A stretch of DNA of 64,000 nt from UBA2387 sp019454665 (GTDB lineage Bacteria; Armatimonadota; Fimbriimonadia; Fimbriimonadales; Fimbriimonadaceae). Below the pieces are notes generated by a model that saw only the letters and a program-made list of their open reading frames with translations, was not told the DNA's origin and ran no database searches. Location: assembly GCA_045862995.1 (NCBI GenBank), contig BTVX01000001.1, positions 186,001-250,000 of the forward strand. Reading direction: 5' to 3'. How positions within the stretch are numbered: the stretch's first letter is position 1; each line of letters begins with the position of its first letter. A program made the position numbers and the translations under genes. Positions 1-9,200 of the stretch are shown one piece after another.

Positions 1-63
1 GGCGCCCTTGCCGTGGGTGCTTTGGTATACTTCGCCGTGCTCGGCTCAGGTTCAAAACGCTGA
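1..63 (+). CDS. C-terminal end of a membrane protein (partial)
   Basis: The first frame of the window reads about 20 residues and stops at TGA 61-63. The visible tail is hydrophobic (ALVYFAVLG) and ends in a short polar SGSKR, as expected for the last transmembrane helix of a membrane protein lying upstream. It ends 46 bases before the pilT-like gene and points the same way, so it may be part of the pilus operon. Too little is visible to name a family. Confidence 0.4.
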   Translation, partial: GALAVGALVYFAVLGSGSKR

Positions 64-109
64 TGCGGCGGCGGTCGAGTGTAGCGCTATGCGAGGCTAC
101 GGAGGGATC

Positions 110-1192
110 ATGCTGGACGCTTCCACAATCACAATGCACCAACTGATCGACGTCGGATACGAGCTCAAGGCATCCGACGTCATGGTCAAGGGGGGTTCGA
201 GGCCCTTCATGAAGAAGGACAGCCAAGTTCAGCCCATGCCCGGCGAATGGCCGGTCATTGACCCGGTGAACGCCCACCGCATGATCACCGAGTTGATGAC
301 CGATCGCCAGAAAGACCATTTCGCCGCCCATCACGAGATGGACCTCGGCTTCAACGTGGGCAACCACTGCCGGGTCCGAACCAACGTCTACAAGCAGCGA
401 GGCGTCACCGCAGCCGTCTGCCGCATCATCCCCCTAACCATCCGAAGCCTCGAGGAACTCGGCATGCCGGCATCGCTGGCCGAAGTCGTCAAGCATCGCC
501 AAGGCTTGGTCTTGGTCACGGGCCCGACTGGTTCCGGTAAAACGACGACGCTCGCTGCGATGATTGACATCATCAACCGCAGCCGCAAGGCGCACATCGT
601 CACCGTCGAGGACCCTCTCGAATTCGTCCATCAGGACAAAGAGGCCTACATCAGCCAGCGCGAGGTCGGCATTGACACCGACGACTTCGAGCCCGCCCTC
701 CGCGCCGTCGTCCGCGAGGCCCCGGACGTGATTCTCATCGGCGAAATGCGCGACATCAAGACGATGAACGTAGCGTTGCAAGCCGGCGAAACGGGCCACT
801 TGGTGTTCTCCACGGTCCACACGTCCAGCGCCTACGAGACGTTGGACCGCATCATCAACATGTTCCCGCCGCACGAAAAGAACCACCTTTGCCTCCGCTT
901 AGCCGGTTCGCTTCGCGCGATCATCGCTCAGAAGCTGGTCCCCCGCGCAGACGGCGAGGGCCGAGTGGCCGCGTGCGAAATCCTCGTCGCGTCGCCCACT
1001 GTGAGCAAGAAGATCGAAGACGGGCACTTCACCGACCTTTACGACCTGATGCGCGAACCGGACAACTACTGGGGCATGCAGACCATGAACCAGAGCTTGG
1101 TGAAGCACGTGAAGGACGGCATCATCACCGCCGAGACCGCCATGCAGTACGCGGGCATCCTTTCCGAACTCAAGCAGATGTTGCGACGCTGA
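110..1192 (+). CDS. PilT/PilU-like type IV pilus retraction ATPase (paralogue 1)
   Basis: A 360-residue hexameric secretion ATPase of the PilT/GspE family, which powers pilus retraction at the inner membrane. I chose ATG 110 because GGAGGG sits 3-9 bases before it; the frame stays open to the window edge but has no ribosome site there. Visible motifs are Walker A GPTGSGKT (residues 138-145), an Asp-box region VEDPLEFVH, Walker B VILIGEMRD and the His box GETGHLVFSTVHT. The C-terminal AIRNLIRE motif of true PilT is poorly kept (SPTVSKKIEDG), so this copy may act like PilU, an accessory motor. It is the first of three tandem paralogues and lies 12 bases before the second. Confidence 0.93.
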   Translation: MLDASTITMHQLIDVGYELKASDVMVKGGSRPFMKKDSQVQPMPGEWPVIDPVNAHRMITELMTDRQKDHFAAHHEMDLGFNVGNHCRVRTNVYKQRGVTAAVCRIIPLTIRSLEELGMPASLAEVVKHRQGLVLVTGPTGSGKTTTLAAMIDIINRSRKAHIVTVEDPLEFVHQDKEAYISQREVGIDTDDFEPALRAVVREAPDVILIGEMRDIKTMNVALQAGETGHLVFSTVHTSSAYETLDRIINMFPPHEKNHLCLRLAGSLRAIIAQKLVPRADGEGRVAACEILVASPTVSKKIEDGHFTDLYDLMREPDNYWGMQTMNQSLVKHVKDGIITAETAMQYAGILSELKQMLRR

Positions 1193-1204
1193 ACTGGAGC
1201 ACTT

Positions 1205-2305
1205 TTGGCCGCCACCGACAAGCTCGACAATCTCCTGAGAGAACTGGTCGCCCGAGAGGCGAGCGACCTGCACATCAAGGCGGGCAACCCTCCCGTGATG
1301 CGGATTCACGGCAAGCTGACACGCTCGAACCATCCGCCCCTGTCGCCCGAGGAGACGCGCGAGCTGCTTCAAAGCATCCTCAACGCGGACCGCAAGAAGC
1401 GGTTGGACGAGTTCAAAGAAGTTGACCTCTCGTACATGGTCCCCGGACTCTCGCGGTTCAGGGTCAACATGTTCTGGCAACGCGGCAACATCGGCGCCGT
1501 GTTCCGCGTCATCCCGTTCAAGGTCAAGACCATTGACGAGTTGGGCGTCCCGCAGGTGACGAAGAAGCTCTCGCTCTTGCCTCGCGGCCTGATCCTCGTC
1601 ACGGGCCCCACGGGTTCTGGCAAGTCCACGTCGCTGGCGGCGATGATCAACCACATCAACACCAACCGCCGCAGCCACATCATGACGATCGAGGACCCGA
1701 TCGAGTACGTTCACGCCGATCTCGAGTCCATCATCAACCAGCGTGAACTTGGCACGGACACCCACAGCTTCGCCGAGGCGCTCAAGCACGTGATGCGCCA
1801 GAACCCGGACGTGATTCTCGTCGGTGAAATGCGCGACCTCGAGACGATCCAGTTGGCCATCACCGCCGCAGAGACCGGCCACTTGGTGTTTTCAACCCTG
1901 CACACGGTGGACGCTGCTCAGACCATTGACCGCATCGTGGACGTGTTCGACCCCGAGCAGCAGGAGCAAATCCGCACACAGCTCAGCGTCACGCTCCAAG
2001 CCGTCATCAGCCAAACCTTGCTCCCCACGACGGACGGTTTGTCTCGTGTCGCTGCATTCGAGGTTCTGGTCGCCACCCCCGCGGTTCGGACGTTGATCCG
2101 CGATGGCAAGACGCACCAGATCTACATGGACATCCAAACGGGCGCCCACCTGGGCATGCAGACGCTGGATGGCCACCTCCTTCAACTGCTCCGCGAAAAG
2201 CGGATTGACTACGAACACGCCCTTTCCAAGAGTTCGAACGCGGTGGACTTCCGCGTGCGCGCCGAGAAACAGGGCTTGACGGAGGGCCTCCTTGCCGAAC
2301 ATTAG
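1205..2305 (+). CDS. pilT: PilT twitching motility ATPase (paralogue 2)
   Basis: A 366-residue PilT-family ATPase and the most canonical of the three copies. It starts at TTG 1205 with a GGAGC ribosome site just upstream; no ATG is available near there. It carries Walker A GPTGSGKS (residues 134-141), VEDP-type Asp box (IEDPIEYVH), Walker B VILVGEMRD and the His box AETGHLVFSTLHT. The C-terminal segment PAVRTLIRDGK matches the AIRNLIRE signature needed for retraction. Its last 14 bases overlap the start of paralogue 3, so the genes are probably translationally coupled. Confidence 0.95.
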   Translation: MAATDKLDNLLRELVAREASDLHIKAGNPPVMRIHGKLTRSNHPPLSPEETRELLQSILNADRKKRLDEFKEVDLSYMVPGLSRFRVNMFWQRGNIGAVFRVIPFKVKTIDELGVPQVTKKLSLLPRGLILVTGPTGSGKSTSLAAMINHINTNRRSHIMTIEDPIEYVHADLESIINQRELGTDTHSFAEALKHVMRQNPDVILVGEMRDLETIQLAITAAETGHLVFSTLHTVDAAQTIDRIVDVFDPEQQEQIRTQLSVTLQAVISQTLLPTTDGLSRVAAFEVLVATPAVRTLIRDGKTHQIYMDIQTGAHLGMQTLDGHLLQLLREKRIDYEHALSKSSNAVDFRVRAEKQGLTEGLLAEH

Positions 2306-3476
2306 AGGCTTGCTCGAGCGTTGCGTTCAGATGCAGGGGTCGGACCTCCACTTCAAAGTGGACACCGGGAAGGTCTACGTCCGAGTCCACGGCGATCTCG
2401 TCCATCTCGACGACGTCCCTTCGTACTCGCCCGAGCAGTTTCGCAACGATCTGTTCACGATGCTGAAACCGGAACAGGTCGAACGGTTCAGGAAGATCCA
2501 AGAACTCGATTTCTCGTTCGAAGTCGCCGGAGTCTCCAGGTTCCGCGGCAACGCCTACCAACAGCGGGGCGTGGTGCAGGCTGCCTTCCGCGTCATCCCC
2601 TATGACATCCAGAACATGGAGGATCTCGAACTCCCGGCAGCGTGCTACGACTTCATCGAGCGTCCGCGCGGCTTGGTTTTGGTGACCGGCCCCGCCGGGT
2701 CGGGCAAATCCACGACGCAGGCGGCGATGGTGGACCGCATCAATCGGACGCGCCACGACCACATCGTCACCGTCGAAGACCCCATCGAGTTCGTCCACGA
2801 AGACCACGTCGCGCTGATCAACCAACGCGAACTCGAGTCCGACACGCTCAGCTTCGCCAATGCCCTGAAGTACGTGTTGCGCCAAGACCCCGACGTCATC
2901 CTGGTCGGCGAAATGCGCGACCTGGAGACCATCCACCTCGCGATCACCGCCGCTGAAACCGGCCACTTGGTGTTCGGCACGCTGCACACCGTGGACGCGG
3001 TTCAGACCGTGGACCGCATCGTGGACGTCTTCCCGATCCACTCGCAGCAGCAGATCCGCATGCAACTCTCGGTGAACCTGGTGGGAGTCATCTCCCAAAC
3101 GCTGGTGCGCCGCGCCGATGGTGCCGGAAGGGCCGCGGCGTTCGAAGTGCTGGTCGCCACAAGCGCTGTCCGCAACCTCATCCGCGAGAACAAGTCCTAT
3201 CAGATCGGCTCCCTCATTCAGACCGGTGCGAGGGCCAAGATGCAGACGCTCGACCAAGCGCTTGCACGGCTCGTCGAGCGAGACATCGTCGCCTACGAGG
3301 ACGCCCGCTACAAGGCCAAGGACCCCAACGAGTTCGACCGGTTGATCGAGCTCGGCAAGAAGGACGAAGCCAACCAGGCGAGCGCCGGACAAGGCGGTAA
3401 CTCGTCCGGGGGCGCGCAAAAGCCAGCGGGCGGTGTGCGCGGCCAGCCCAATCGGCCCCAGGTCCGCCGAGACTGA
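2292..3476 (+). CDS. pilT: PilT twitching motility ATPase (paralogue 3)
   Basis: A 394-residue PilT-family ATPase starting at TTG 2292 behind GGAGGG, overlapping the end of the preceding copy by 14 bases. It has Walker A GPAGSGKS (residues 133-140), Asp box VEDPIEFVH, Walker B VILVGEMRD, His box AETGHLVFGTLHT and the retraction motif SAVRNLIRENK. Unlike the other two copies it ends in a polar Gly/Ala/Gln-rich tail (about the last 35 residues), which is probably disordered. The three copies differ enough that they are old duplicates. The pseudopilin gene follows 19 bases later. Confidence 0.95.
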   Translation: MPNIRGLLERCVQMQGSDLHFKVDTGKVYVRVHGDLVHLDDVPSYSPEQFRNDLFTMLKPEQVERFRKIQELDFSFEVAGVSRFRGNAYQQRGVVQAAFRVIPYDIQNMEDLELPAACYDFIERPRGLVLVTGPAGSGKSTTQAAMVDRINRTRHDHIVTVEDPIEFVHEDHVALINQRELESDTLSFANALKYVLRQDPDVILVGEMRDLETIHLAITAAETGHLVFGTLHTVDAVQTVDRIVDVFPIHSQQQIRMQLSVNLVGVISQTLVRRADGAGRAAAFEVLVATSAVRNLIRENKSYQIGSLIQTGARAKMQTLDQALARLVERDIVAYEDARYKAKDPNEFDRLIELGKKDEANQASAGQGGNSSGGAQKPAGGVRGQPNRPQVRRD

Positions 3477-3483
3477 CTTCGAC

Positions 3484-3489
3484 TAGAAT
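3484..3489 (+). promoter_or_regulatory. -10 box, leaderless promoter of the pseudopilin
   Basis: TAGAAT lies 6 bases before ATG 3496. That spacing would place transcription initiation at or next to the start codon. No ribosome site and no clear -35 box are visible. Confidence 0.55.
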
Positions 3490-3495
3490 ATTCAT

Positions 3496-4419
3496 ATGAC
3501 CCGCTCCCGTGCCTTCACTCTCATCGAACTGCTGGTGGTCATCGCGATCATCGCGATCTTGGCGGCGATGCTCTTCCCTGTCTACGCCCAGGCCAAATCG
3601 GCGGCAAAGAAGGCGACGGCGATCGGGCACGTGAAGCAACTCGGCACGTCGGCGCAGCTCTATCTCGCCGACTACGACGACACGTTCCCGACGACGTACG
3701 TGCCCTACGATACGGCTCGCGGCTATGCGTGGGATCGGCTCGTTCCCGCTCCCGACTGGTTCCCCAACCCGTCCAACGCCCAGCGCGCGATCATCCAGGG
3801 GTTCTGGGCCAACACGGTTCAGCCGTACATGAAGAGCTACGCCATTCTGGAGGACCCCGCATCGGTGAAGGTCACCGGCGTGGTGCAAGCGATCTTTGGG
3901 AACGTGGCGCCTCCGGCGACGTTGCCGAGCGGGATCAGCTTCGTCTACAACGGGCTCATGCACGGCTACCCGGCTTCTGCGGTGAACTCGCCATCGAATC
4001 TGCCGGTGTTCTGGAACGGACGCGGCAAAGCGGCGTTGGTTGGATGGGCGTACGCCAATCCCTACATGATTTGCCGAAACGGCGCAGCGCCGTGCCAGTA
4101 CGTCCCGCCCTCGGCCACGTGCGATTCGTTCGCCGCTGGCGGCAACGGTCAAGAGAGCGGAGTGTCGAAGAACACGCGGGGAACGGGCTACGACGTGCAC
4201 AACCGGGGCTTGATCTACGGCTACGCCGACTCCTCGGCGAGATGGAGGCGTATCGGCGTCTACACGTTTGGACTGACCGACCCCCGCACCGATCCGTTCT
4301 CGCACTACGAAGGCCGAAACGAATCCACCCTGGAGTGGTACGACCAGTACGGCTGCCACGCTTACCTCTTCCGCCCGGATTTCGACTTCTCCAACTGGGG
4401 CCCGGCCAATGCGTTTTAG
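3496..4419 (+). CDS. Prepilin-type N-terminal cleavage/methylation protein (pseudopilin)
   Basis: A 307-residue protein with a class III signal. After a short basic leader (MTRSRA) comes FTLIELLVVIAI, so PilD-type peptidase should cut before Phe7 and methylate it; Glu at position 5 of the mature chain is present. The following ILAAMLFPVYAQAKSAAKKA and KQLGTSAQLYLADYDDTFP are typical of the large armatimonad/planctomycete pseudopilin family. The C-terminal part holds several Cys and aromatic residues and resembles no domain I can name. It lies directly behind the pilT cluster, so it may be a pilus or type II-like secretion component, although such genes are also widely scattered. Confidence 0.9.
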   Translation: MTRSRAFTLIELLVVIAIIAILAAMLFPVYAQAKSAAKKATAIGHVKQLGTSAQLYLADYDDTFPTTYVPYDTARGYAWDRLVPAPDWFPNPSNAQRAIIQGFWANTVQPYMKSYAILEDPASVKVTGVVQAIFGNVAPPATLPSGISFVYNGLMHGYPASAVNSPSNLPVFWNGRGKAALVGWAYANPYMICRNGAAPCQYVPPSATCDSFAAGGNGQESGVSKNTRGTGYDVHNRGLIYGYADSSARWRRIGVYTFGLTDPRTDPFSHYEGRNESTLEWYDQYGCHAYLFRPDFDFSNWGPANAF

Positions 4420-4561
4420 GTATGGCTGGCTGCTCGTAGTCGCCGCTGTCGCGTGTGCGACCGGGTGCTCGGGCGGTTCCGACGCCGACCCGTACAAGGA
4501 TCAGCCGATGCCCGAGCGATCGGTCGGCGAGAACGTCAAGAACAAGGGCGACGCTCAGTAG
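4409..4561 (+). CDS. Small lipoprotein (50 residues)
   Basis: A short frame overlapping the pseudopilin stop by 11 bases. It starts MRFRYGWLLVVAAVACATGC, a complete lipoprotein signal: basic n-region, hydrophobic core and lipobox with Cys20. The mature part is only about 31 residues, charged and rich in Asp, Lys and Glu. It ends TAG at 4559-4561, overlapping the 3' end of proS on the other strand by 7 bases. The overlap suggests coupling to the pseudopilin. I recognise no family and the function is unknown; the signal peptide is the main reason to believe it. Confidence 0.65.
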   Translation: MRFRYGWLLVVAAVACATGCSGGSDADPYKDQPMPERSVGENVKNKGDAQ

Positions 4562-6021
4562 GCCTTCGCGAATACGACGCGGCAGGCACTCGGCTTGCCC
4601 GTCATCACGCATTGGCCCGGCTCGTTGTCCGAGGGGTCGAGCGGCGTCAGCGGGATGCAGCGGATCGTCGCCTTGGTGGCGTCTGAAATTGCCAACTCGG
4701 TCTCCTTGGTGCCGTCCCAGTGGGCCAGCACAAATCCTGCGCCACCCTCGCCAGCGAAGACCTCTTGGAACTCGGCCCACGTGTCCACGCGGCGGGTATT
4801 GGCTTCGCGCAACTTCCGCGCGATTTCCAGCATGTTGGATTGCATCGCGCCAAACTCGGTGGCGATGAAGCCCGACGCTTCGCCCAGCGGTACGACGTGC
4901 TTCTCGCCGACGTCGCGACGAGAGACGACGCACGCGCCCGCTTCCAGGTCTCGGGGACCCAGTTCGACGCGGACACACGCCCCGTGAAGCTCCCAGTGGT
5001 TGTATTTGAACCCTGGGGACTCCTTCTCGCGATCGTCCACCTTGACGCGGACCGCGACACCGCCCCAGCCCAATGCCTTGAGCTCGTCGGCCAATTGGTG
5101 AGCCGCTGCTACGGTTGCGACGCGTTGTTCGTCGCGGCCGATCGGAATCACCACGACCTGAACCGGTGCCAGCCGAGGAGGCAACACGAGGCCCTTGTCG
5201 TCCGAGTGCGCCATGAGCAACGTACCGATCAGGCGTGTCGAAACACCCCAGGAGGTCGCGTAGACGTGCTCCAACTGCCCTTCCTGGTTCTGGAACGTCA
5301 CATCGAACGCCTTGGCGAAGTTCTGGCCGAGGTGGTGCGAGGTGCCAGCCTGAATGGCACGCAGGTCCTGGGTCATCGCCTCGATGCAGTAGGTGTGGTC
5401 GGCGCCGGCGAACTTCTCGTTCTCGGTTTTGAGGCCCACGATAACGGGCACAGCCATCCAGTCTTCCGCGAACTTGCGGTAGATATCGAGGATGGTCAGC
5501 GCCTCTTGCTCCGCCTCGTCGTAGGTGGCGTGCGCGGTGTGGCCCTCTTGCCATAGGAACTCCAGCGTGCGCAGGAACATGCGCGTCCGAAGCTCCCAGC
5601 GGAACACGTTGGCCCACTGGTTGATCAGGATGGGCAGGTCGCGCCACGACTGCACCCACTTGGAGTAGGTGTGCCAGATCATGGTCTCGCTGGTGGGCCG
5701 AAGGTAGAGCTTCTCTTCGAGTTCCTTGCCGCCGCCATGCGTCACGACGGCGCACTGCGGCGCGAACCCCTCGACGTGGTCGGCCTCCTTCTGAAGGAAG
5801 CTCTCGGGGATCATCGTCGGGAAGTAGGCGTTCTGGTGGCCGGTCGCCTTGAACATGTCGTCCAACGCGCGCTGCATCAACTCCCAGATGGCGTAGCCGT
5901 GCGGCTTGATCACCATGCAGCCCCGAACCGGCGAATAGTCGGCCAGGTTGGATCGCAGGACCAGTTCGTTGTACCAGTCGCTGTAGTTCTCCGCACGCGA
6001 GGTGATGCCTTTGGAACTCAT
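4555..6021 (-). CDS. proS: Prolyl-tRNA synthetase, archaeal/eukaryotic type
   Basis: A 488-residue class II synthetase that charges tRNA-Pro with proline in the cytoplasm. It is the short archaeal/eukaryotic-like form without the bacterial editing insertion, and it ends with the family's invariant C-terminal Tyr (FAKAY). Class II motifs are visible: YFPTMIPES, LRPTSETMIW and the motif 2 region NVFRWE followed by TRMFLRT. The start is ATG 6021, where homologues begin; no good ribosome site precedes it. The C-terminal zinc domain looks degraded: the usual first CG..EC pair reads DGTKETE and the later CxxC reads CVMT, so zinc may not be bound. It converges on the small lipoprotein gene. Confidence 0.96.
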   Translation of the reverse strand: MSSKGITSRAENYSDWYNELVLRSNLADYSPVRGCMVIKPHGYAIWELMQRALDDMFKATGHQNAYFPTMIPESFLQKEADHVEGFAPQCAVVTHGGGKELEEKLYLRPTSETMIWHTYSKWVQSWRDLPILINQWANVFRWELRTRMFLRTLEFLWQEGHTAHATYDEAEQEALTILDIYRKFAEDWMAVPVIVGLKTENEKFAGADHTYCIEAMTQDLRAIQAGTSHHLGQNFAKAFDVTFQNQEGQLEHVYATSWGVSTRLIGTLLMAHSDDKGLVLPPRLAPVQVVVIPIGRDEQRVATVAAAHQLADELKALGWGGVAVRVKVDDREKESPGFKYNHWELHGACVRVELGPRDLEAGACVVSRRDVGEKHVVPLGEASGFIATEFGAMQSNMLEIARKLREANTRRVDTWAEFQEVFAGEGGAGFVLAHWDGTKETELAISDATKATIRCIPLTPLDPSDNEPGQCVMTGKPSACRVVFAKAY

Positions 6022-6055
6022 AGGAACTGACCAGTTTGGCACATCGCGGCTCGAC

Positions 6056-6160
6056 CTACCGGTCCAAGGGCTTGGGGGGCACCCCTCCGGCGAACAGAGC
6101 CCGGTTGAAGGATCCCGGATCCACAAGGCTCAAGCACCCGTCTCGGTCGAGGTCGGCGAA
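6056..6160 (-). pseudogene. Remnant of a dockerin/EF-hand-like repeat
   Basis: Between proS and smc the minus strand holds a 34-codon open stretch, bounded by stops, that reads FADLDRDGCLSLVDPGSF and then NRALFAGG. The loop D-x-D-x-D-G-x-x-x-x-x-D is the calcium loop of dockerin and EF-hand modules, and the Phe-Asn-Arg-Ala-Leu helix after it also fits. There is no start codon or upstream module, so this looks like the 3' end of a decayed gene for a secreted dockerin protein, comparable to the intact one ending at 56224. It accounts for part of the otherwise empty 6022-6258 gap. Confidence 0.4.
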
Positions 6161-6258
6161 TCATTCCCGTTGGGCTTGTCCGGCGTGCGGCACATGAGAC
6201 GCATCCATCTCATCTGTCTACATGAAGGACGCAATATTGAACTCTGCCACGGTGGACG

Positions 6259-9200
6259 TCACTCCATCTGGAAGAGCCGTTGGCCCGAGGGCTCCACCGG
6301 CACCGAACACGGAATCACCGACGTGACCCCCGGCTCCTGCATCGTCACCCCCAGCCAGATGTGGGCAGCCTCGATGGTTGTCGGGTTGTGGGTGATGAAG
6401 ATGAACTGCGTGGTCGAGCTGAAGTCCCGCAGCATGTCCGCGTACCGCTCGACATTCCGGCCATCGAGCGGAGCGTCCACTTCGTCGAGGATGACCAGCG
6501 GGCTCGGCTTCACCCGGAGCAGGGCGAAGAGGAACGCCGTCGCGCAGAGGGATCGTTCGCCGCCGCTCAGCAATTCCAGCTTCTGCTTCTTCTTCCCGGG
6601 CAGTTGGACATCAATCTCGATGCCCGTATCCAAGATGTCGTCCGGCTTTGACAGACTCAGTTTCCCTGATCCGCCGCCGAAGAGCCGGTCGAACATCTCG
6701 GTGAACGCGACCTCGAGTTGGGCGAAGGTGTCCACGAACCTGTCGCGCGTCAGCTTGTCGAGTTCGGAGATGGACGCCCGGATTTGGACGATGCTCGCAT
6801 CCACGTCGTCGAGTTGGCCCACCAGTTCGCCCGCGCGTTGGGTCAAGCGTTCGTACGCCTCGATCGCCCCGAGGTTCACATCGCCCATTTCGCGCAGTTC
6901 TCGGCGCAGCCTTCCTACGACGGTCGCCGCATCCGAGGGGACGACCGTATGGGGTGCTGTCTCGATGGCTGCGGCCTCGTCCACCCCATACTCCTCCAGA
7001 AGGCGTTGCGCGACGCTCGCCCTGCGCGCGTCGGATCGGGCTCGGGTGAGTTCAGCCTGATGGGAGGCTTCGGTCGCCGCCTGAATGCGTTCGCGGCACT
7101 TCTTCAAGTCCTCCGCGCCCGATTCTATGGCGGCTTCTAGGGCCTTCCGCCGTTCCAGGGCACCGGTGTACTCGGTGTCTTTGGACTTGCGTTGATTGCG
7201 AAACGCCTCGGACTCCTTCTCCAACTCTTCGTTGGCCTGCTTGAGCTGATCGCGCTCGGGGCCCAGCGAGGCCAGCTTCCGGGCCCGGGATTGCTCGCCG
7301 TCTCGAGCCGCCTCCAACCGCCGAGTCGCTTGGCCGAACAGCACTTCGGCTTGGGCCAGGCGTTGCTCCGCGTCCTTCAGGCGTTCCTCCGCCAAGTCCG
7401 CATCGGCGGAGAGACCCGCGAGTCGCTTCAAGATGTCGTCGCGCGCGCTTTCAAGCGTGGCAAGGACCGGCAAATCGGGAAGCGTGCCGGCTGCCGCCTC
7501 CAATCGCTCGCGTTCAGCGGCCAGGCGTAGCGCCGACTTCTGCGTGGACTCCAGTTCGTGGTGAACCTCCCGGTGCCACTTTGCCGCTTCGGCGACTTGT
7601 CGCTGGACCTCTTGAGCCGCTCGCTCAGCCTCTTGAATCACGTTGCGGGCCGCGTCCTTGGCGGCAGCCCGCTCCTTGCCTGCTTTGGCGAGCTTCGCGA
7701 GCGACTGCTGGATGGCCTTCATCTCGCGCTCCAGTTCTCCCAGTTCGGCCTTTCGCTGCACCATGCCGAAGGTGGGCTTGCCCGTGGTGCCACCCGTCAC
7801 CGCGCCCGAGGAGTGGACCACTTCGCCGTCGAGCGATACCAGCCGGCTCCAACCCGTCGTCCGCGCCAGGTCCAGCGCCACATCGAGCGTCTCGACGATC
7901 AGGATCCGGCCCAGCAAGCTTTCGGCGACCGGTTCGTGTTCCTTGCGACACCGCACCAGCTCGCTCGCCCGCCCGAGCACACCCTTGCGGTGGGCCAGCG
8001 CGGAAAGCTCGCGGTTGGGCGGCGACGGGCGGATGAGGGTGAGCGGTTGGAAGGTCGCTCGCCCTGCCCGCTCCCGCTTGAGGAACTCGATGCCCTCTCT
8101 CGCCGCGCGTTCGTCGGCGACGATAAGGTCGTTCGCCGCCGCGCCCAAGGCGGTTTCGATGGCCAGTGCGAGTTCTCGGTCCGTTTCGAAGGCCTCGGCG
8201 ACGGGGGTGTAACGGGCGGACAGAACCCCTCGCTCCGCCGCATCCAGGACGGCTCGCGCCCCATGGTTGAGGCCCTCGTGGGTTTCGATGGTGTGTTCGA
8301 TCGCCCGGTGCCGCCCCTCCAGCGAAGCGAGCTTGGTCGCGAGAGACCTGCCCGTCTGAGCCTCCTCGGCTTCGGCTGCTTCGAGTCGGCGAAGTTCGCC
8401 CCGGGCCGCCGCCGCTTGGTCGTGATCCGCCTGCAAGCGCGCCTCTTGCTCCTCCAGCGCAGCCTTGGCTTCTTGCTCTGCAGCAACCAGATCGGGCATG
8501 GCGCGTTCGATGCCCGCGAGTTCGCGCATCACCTCTTTGAGCCGGTCGGCACGGTGGTCGGCTTCGGCGCGCTCTTTGGCGATTCGGGTGTGGGTTTCCC
8601 GTGCGGCGGCCAGCGCCTTCTCGGCCTCGGCGAGTTCGCGCCGGACGGCGTCGGCCTGGGCTCCCGCGCCTGCCGTCTCGCTCCGGACGCGCTCCAGAGT
8701 CTCGCGGGCCGCCTTGAGTTCGGCTTCCCGTTCCTCGACTTCACGCGCCGCCTCTCCTTGGCGGCGTTCGTCGCGGGTGGCGTCTTCGCGAAGCGTCGCC
8801 TCCAACTCGTCCAACCCTCGCAGGCGTTGCGCGTTGAGCTTCTGTTGCGCCTCGCACCGATCGGCCTCCGTGCTCAGGCGATGCTGCTCCGCCCGGATCG
8901 CCGCGAGTTCTTCCTCCAGCTTCCTCCGCTTGGCTTCGGTCGTCGCGATGCGCCCCTCCAACTCGACCGCGTTGCCGTTGTCTTGGGTGAGCGTGTGGGC
9001 CAACCGTTGAAGGCTGGCCTCGGCGGCTTCCATCTCCCTGACGAGGTCGGCCACCTGAACGACCAACATGCCGCACTCGACTTCCCGCAGGGCATCGGCG
9101 GCCGACTTGTACCGTCTGGCTTTCTCGGCCTCCTCGCGGAGCGGCTCGCGTTGCTGCTCGACCTCGTGCAGGATGTCCTTGATGCGGGCCAGGTGGTCCT

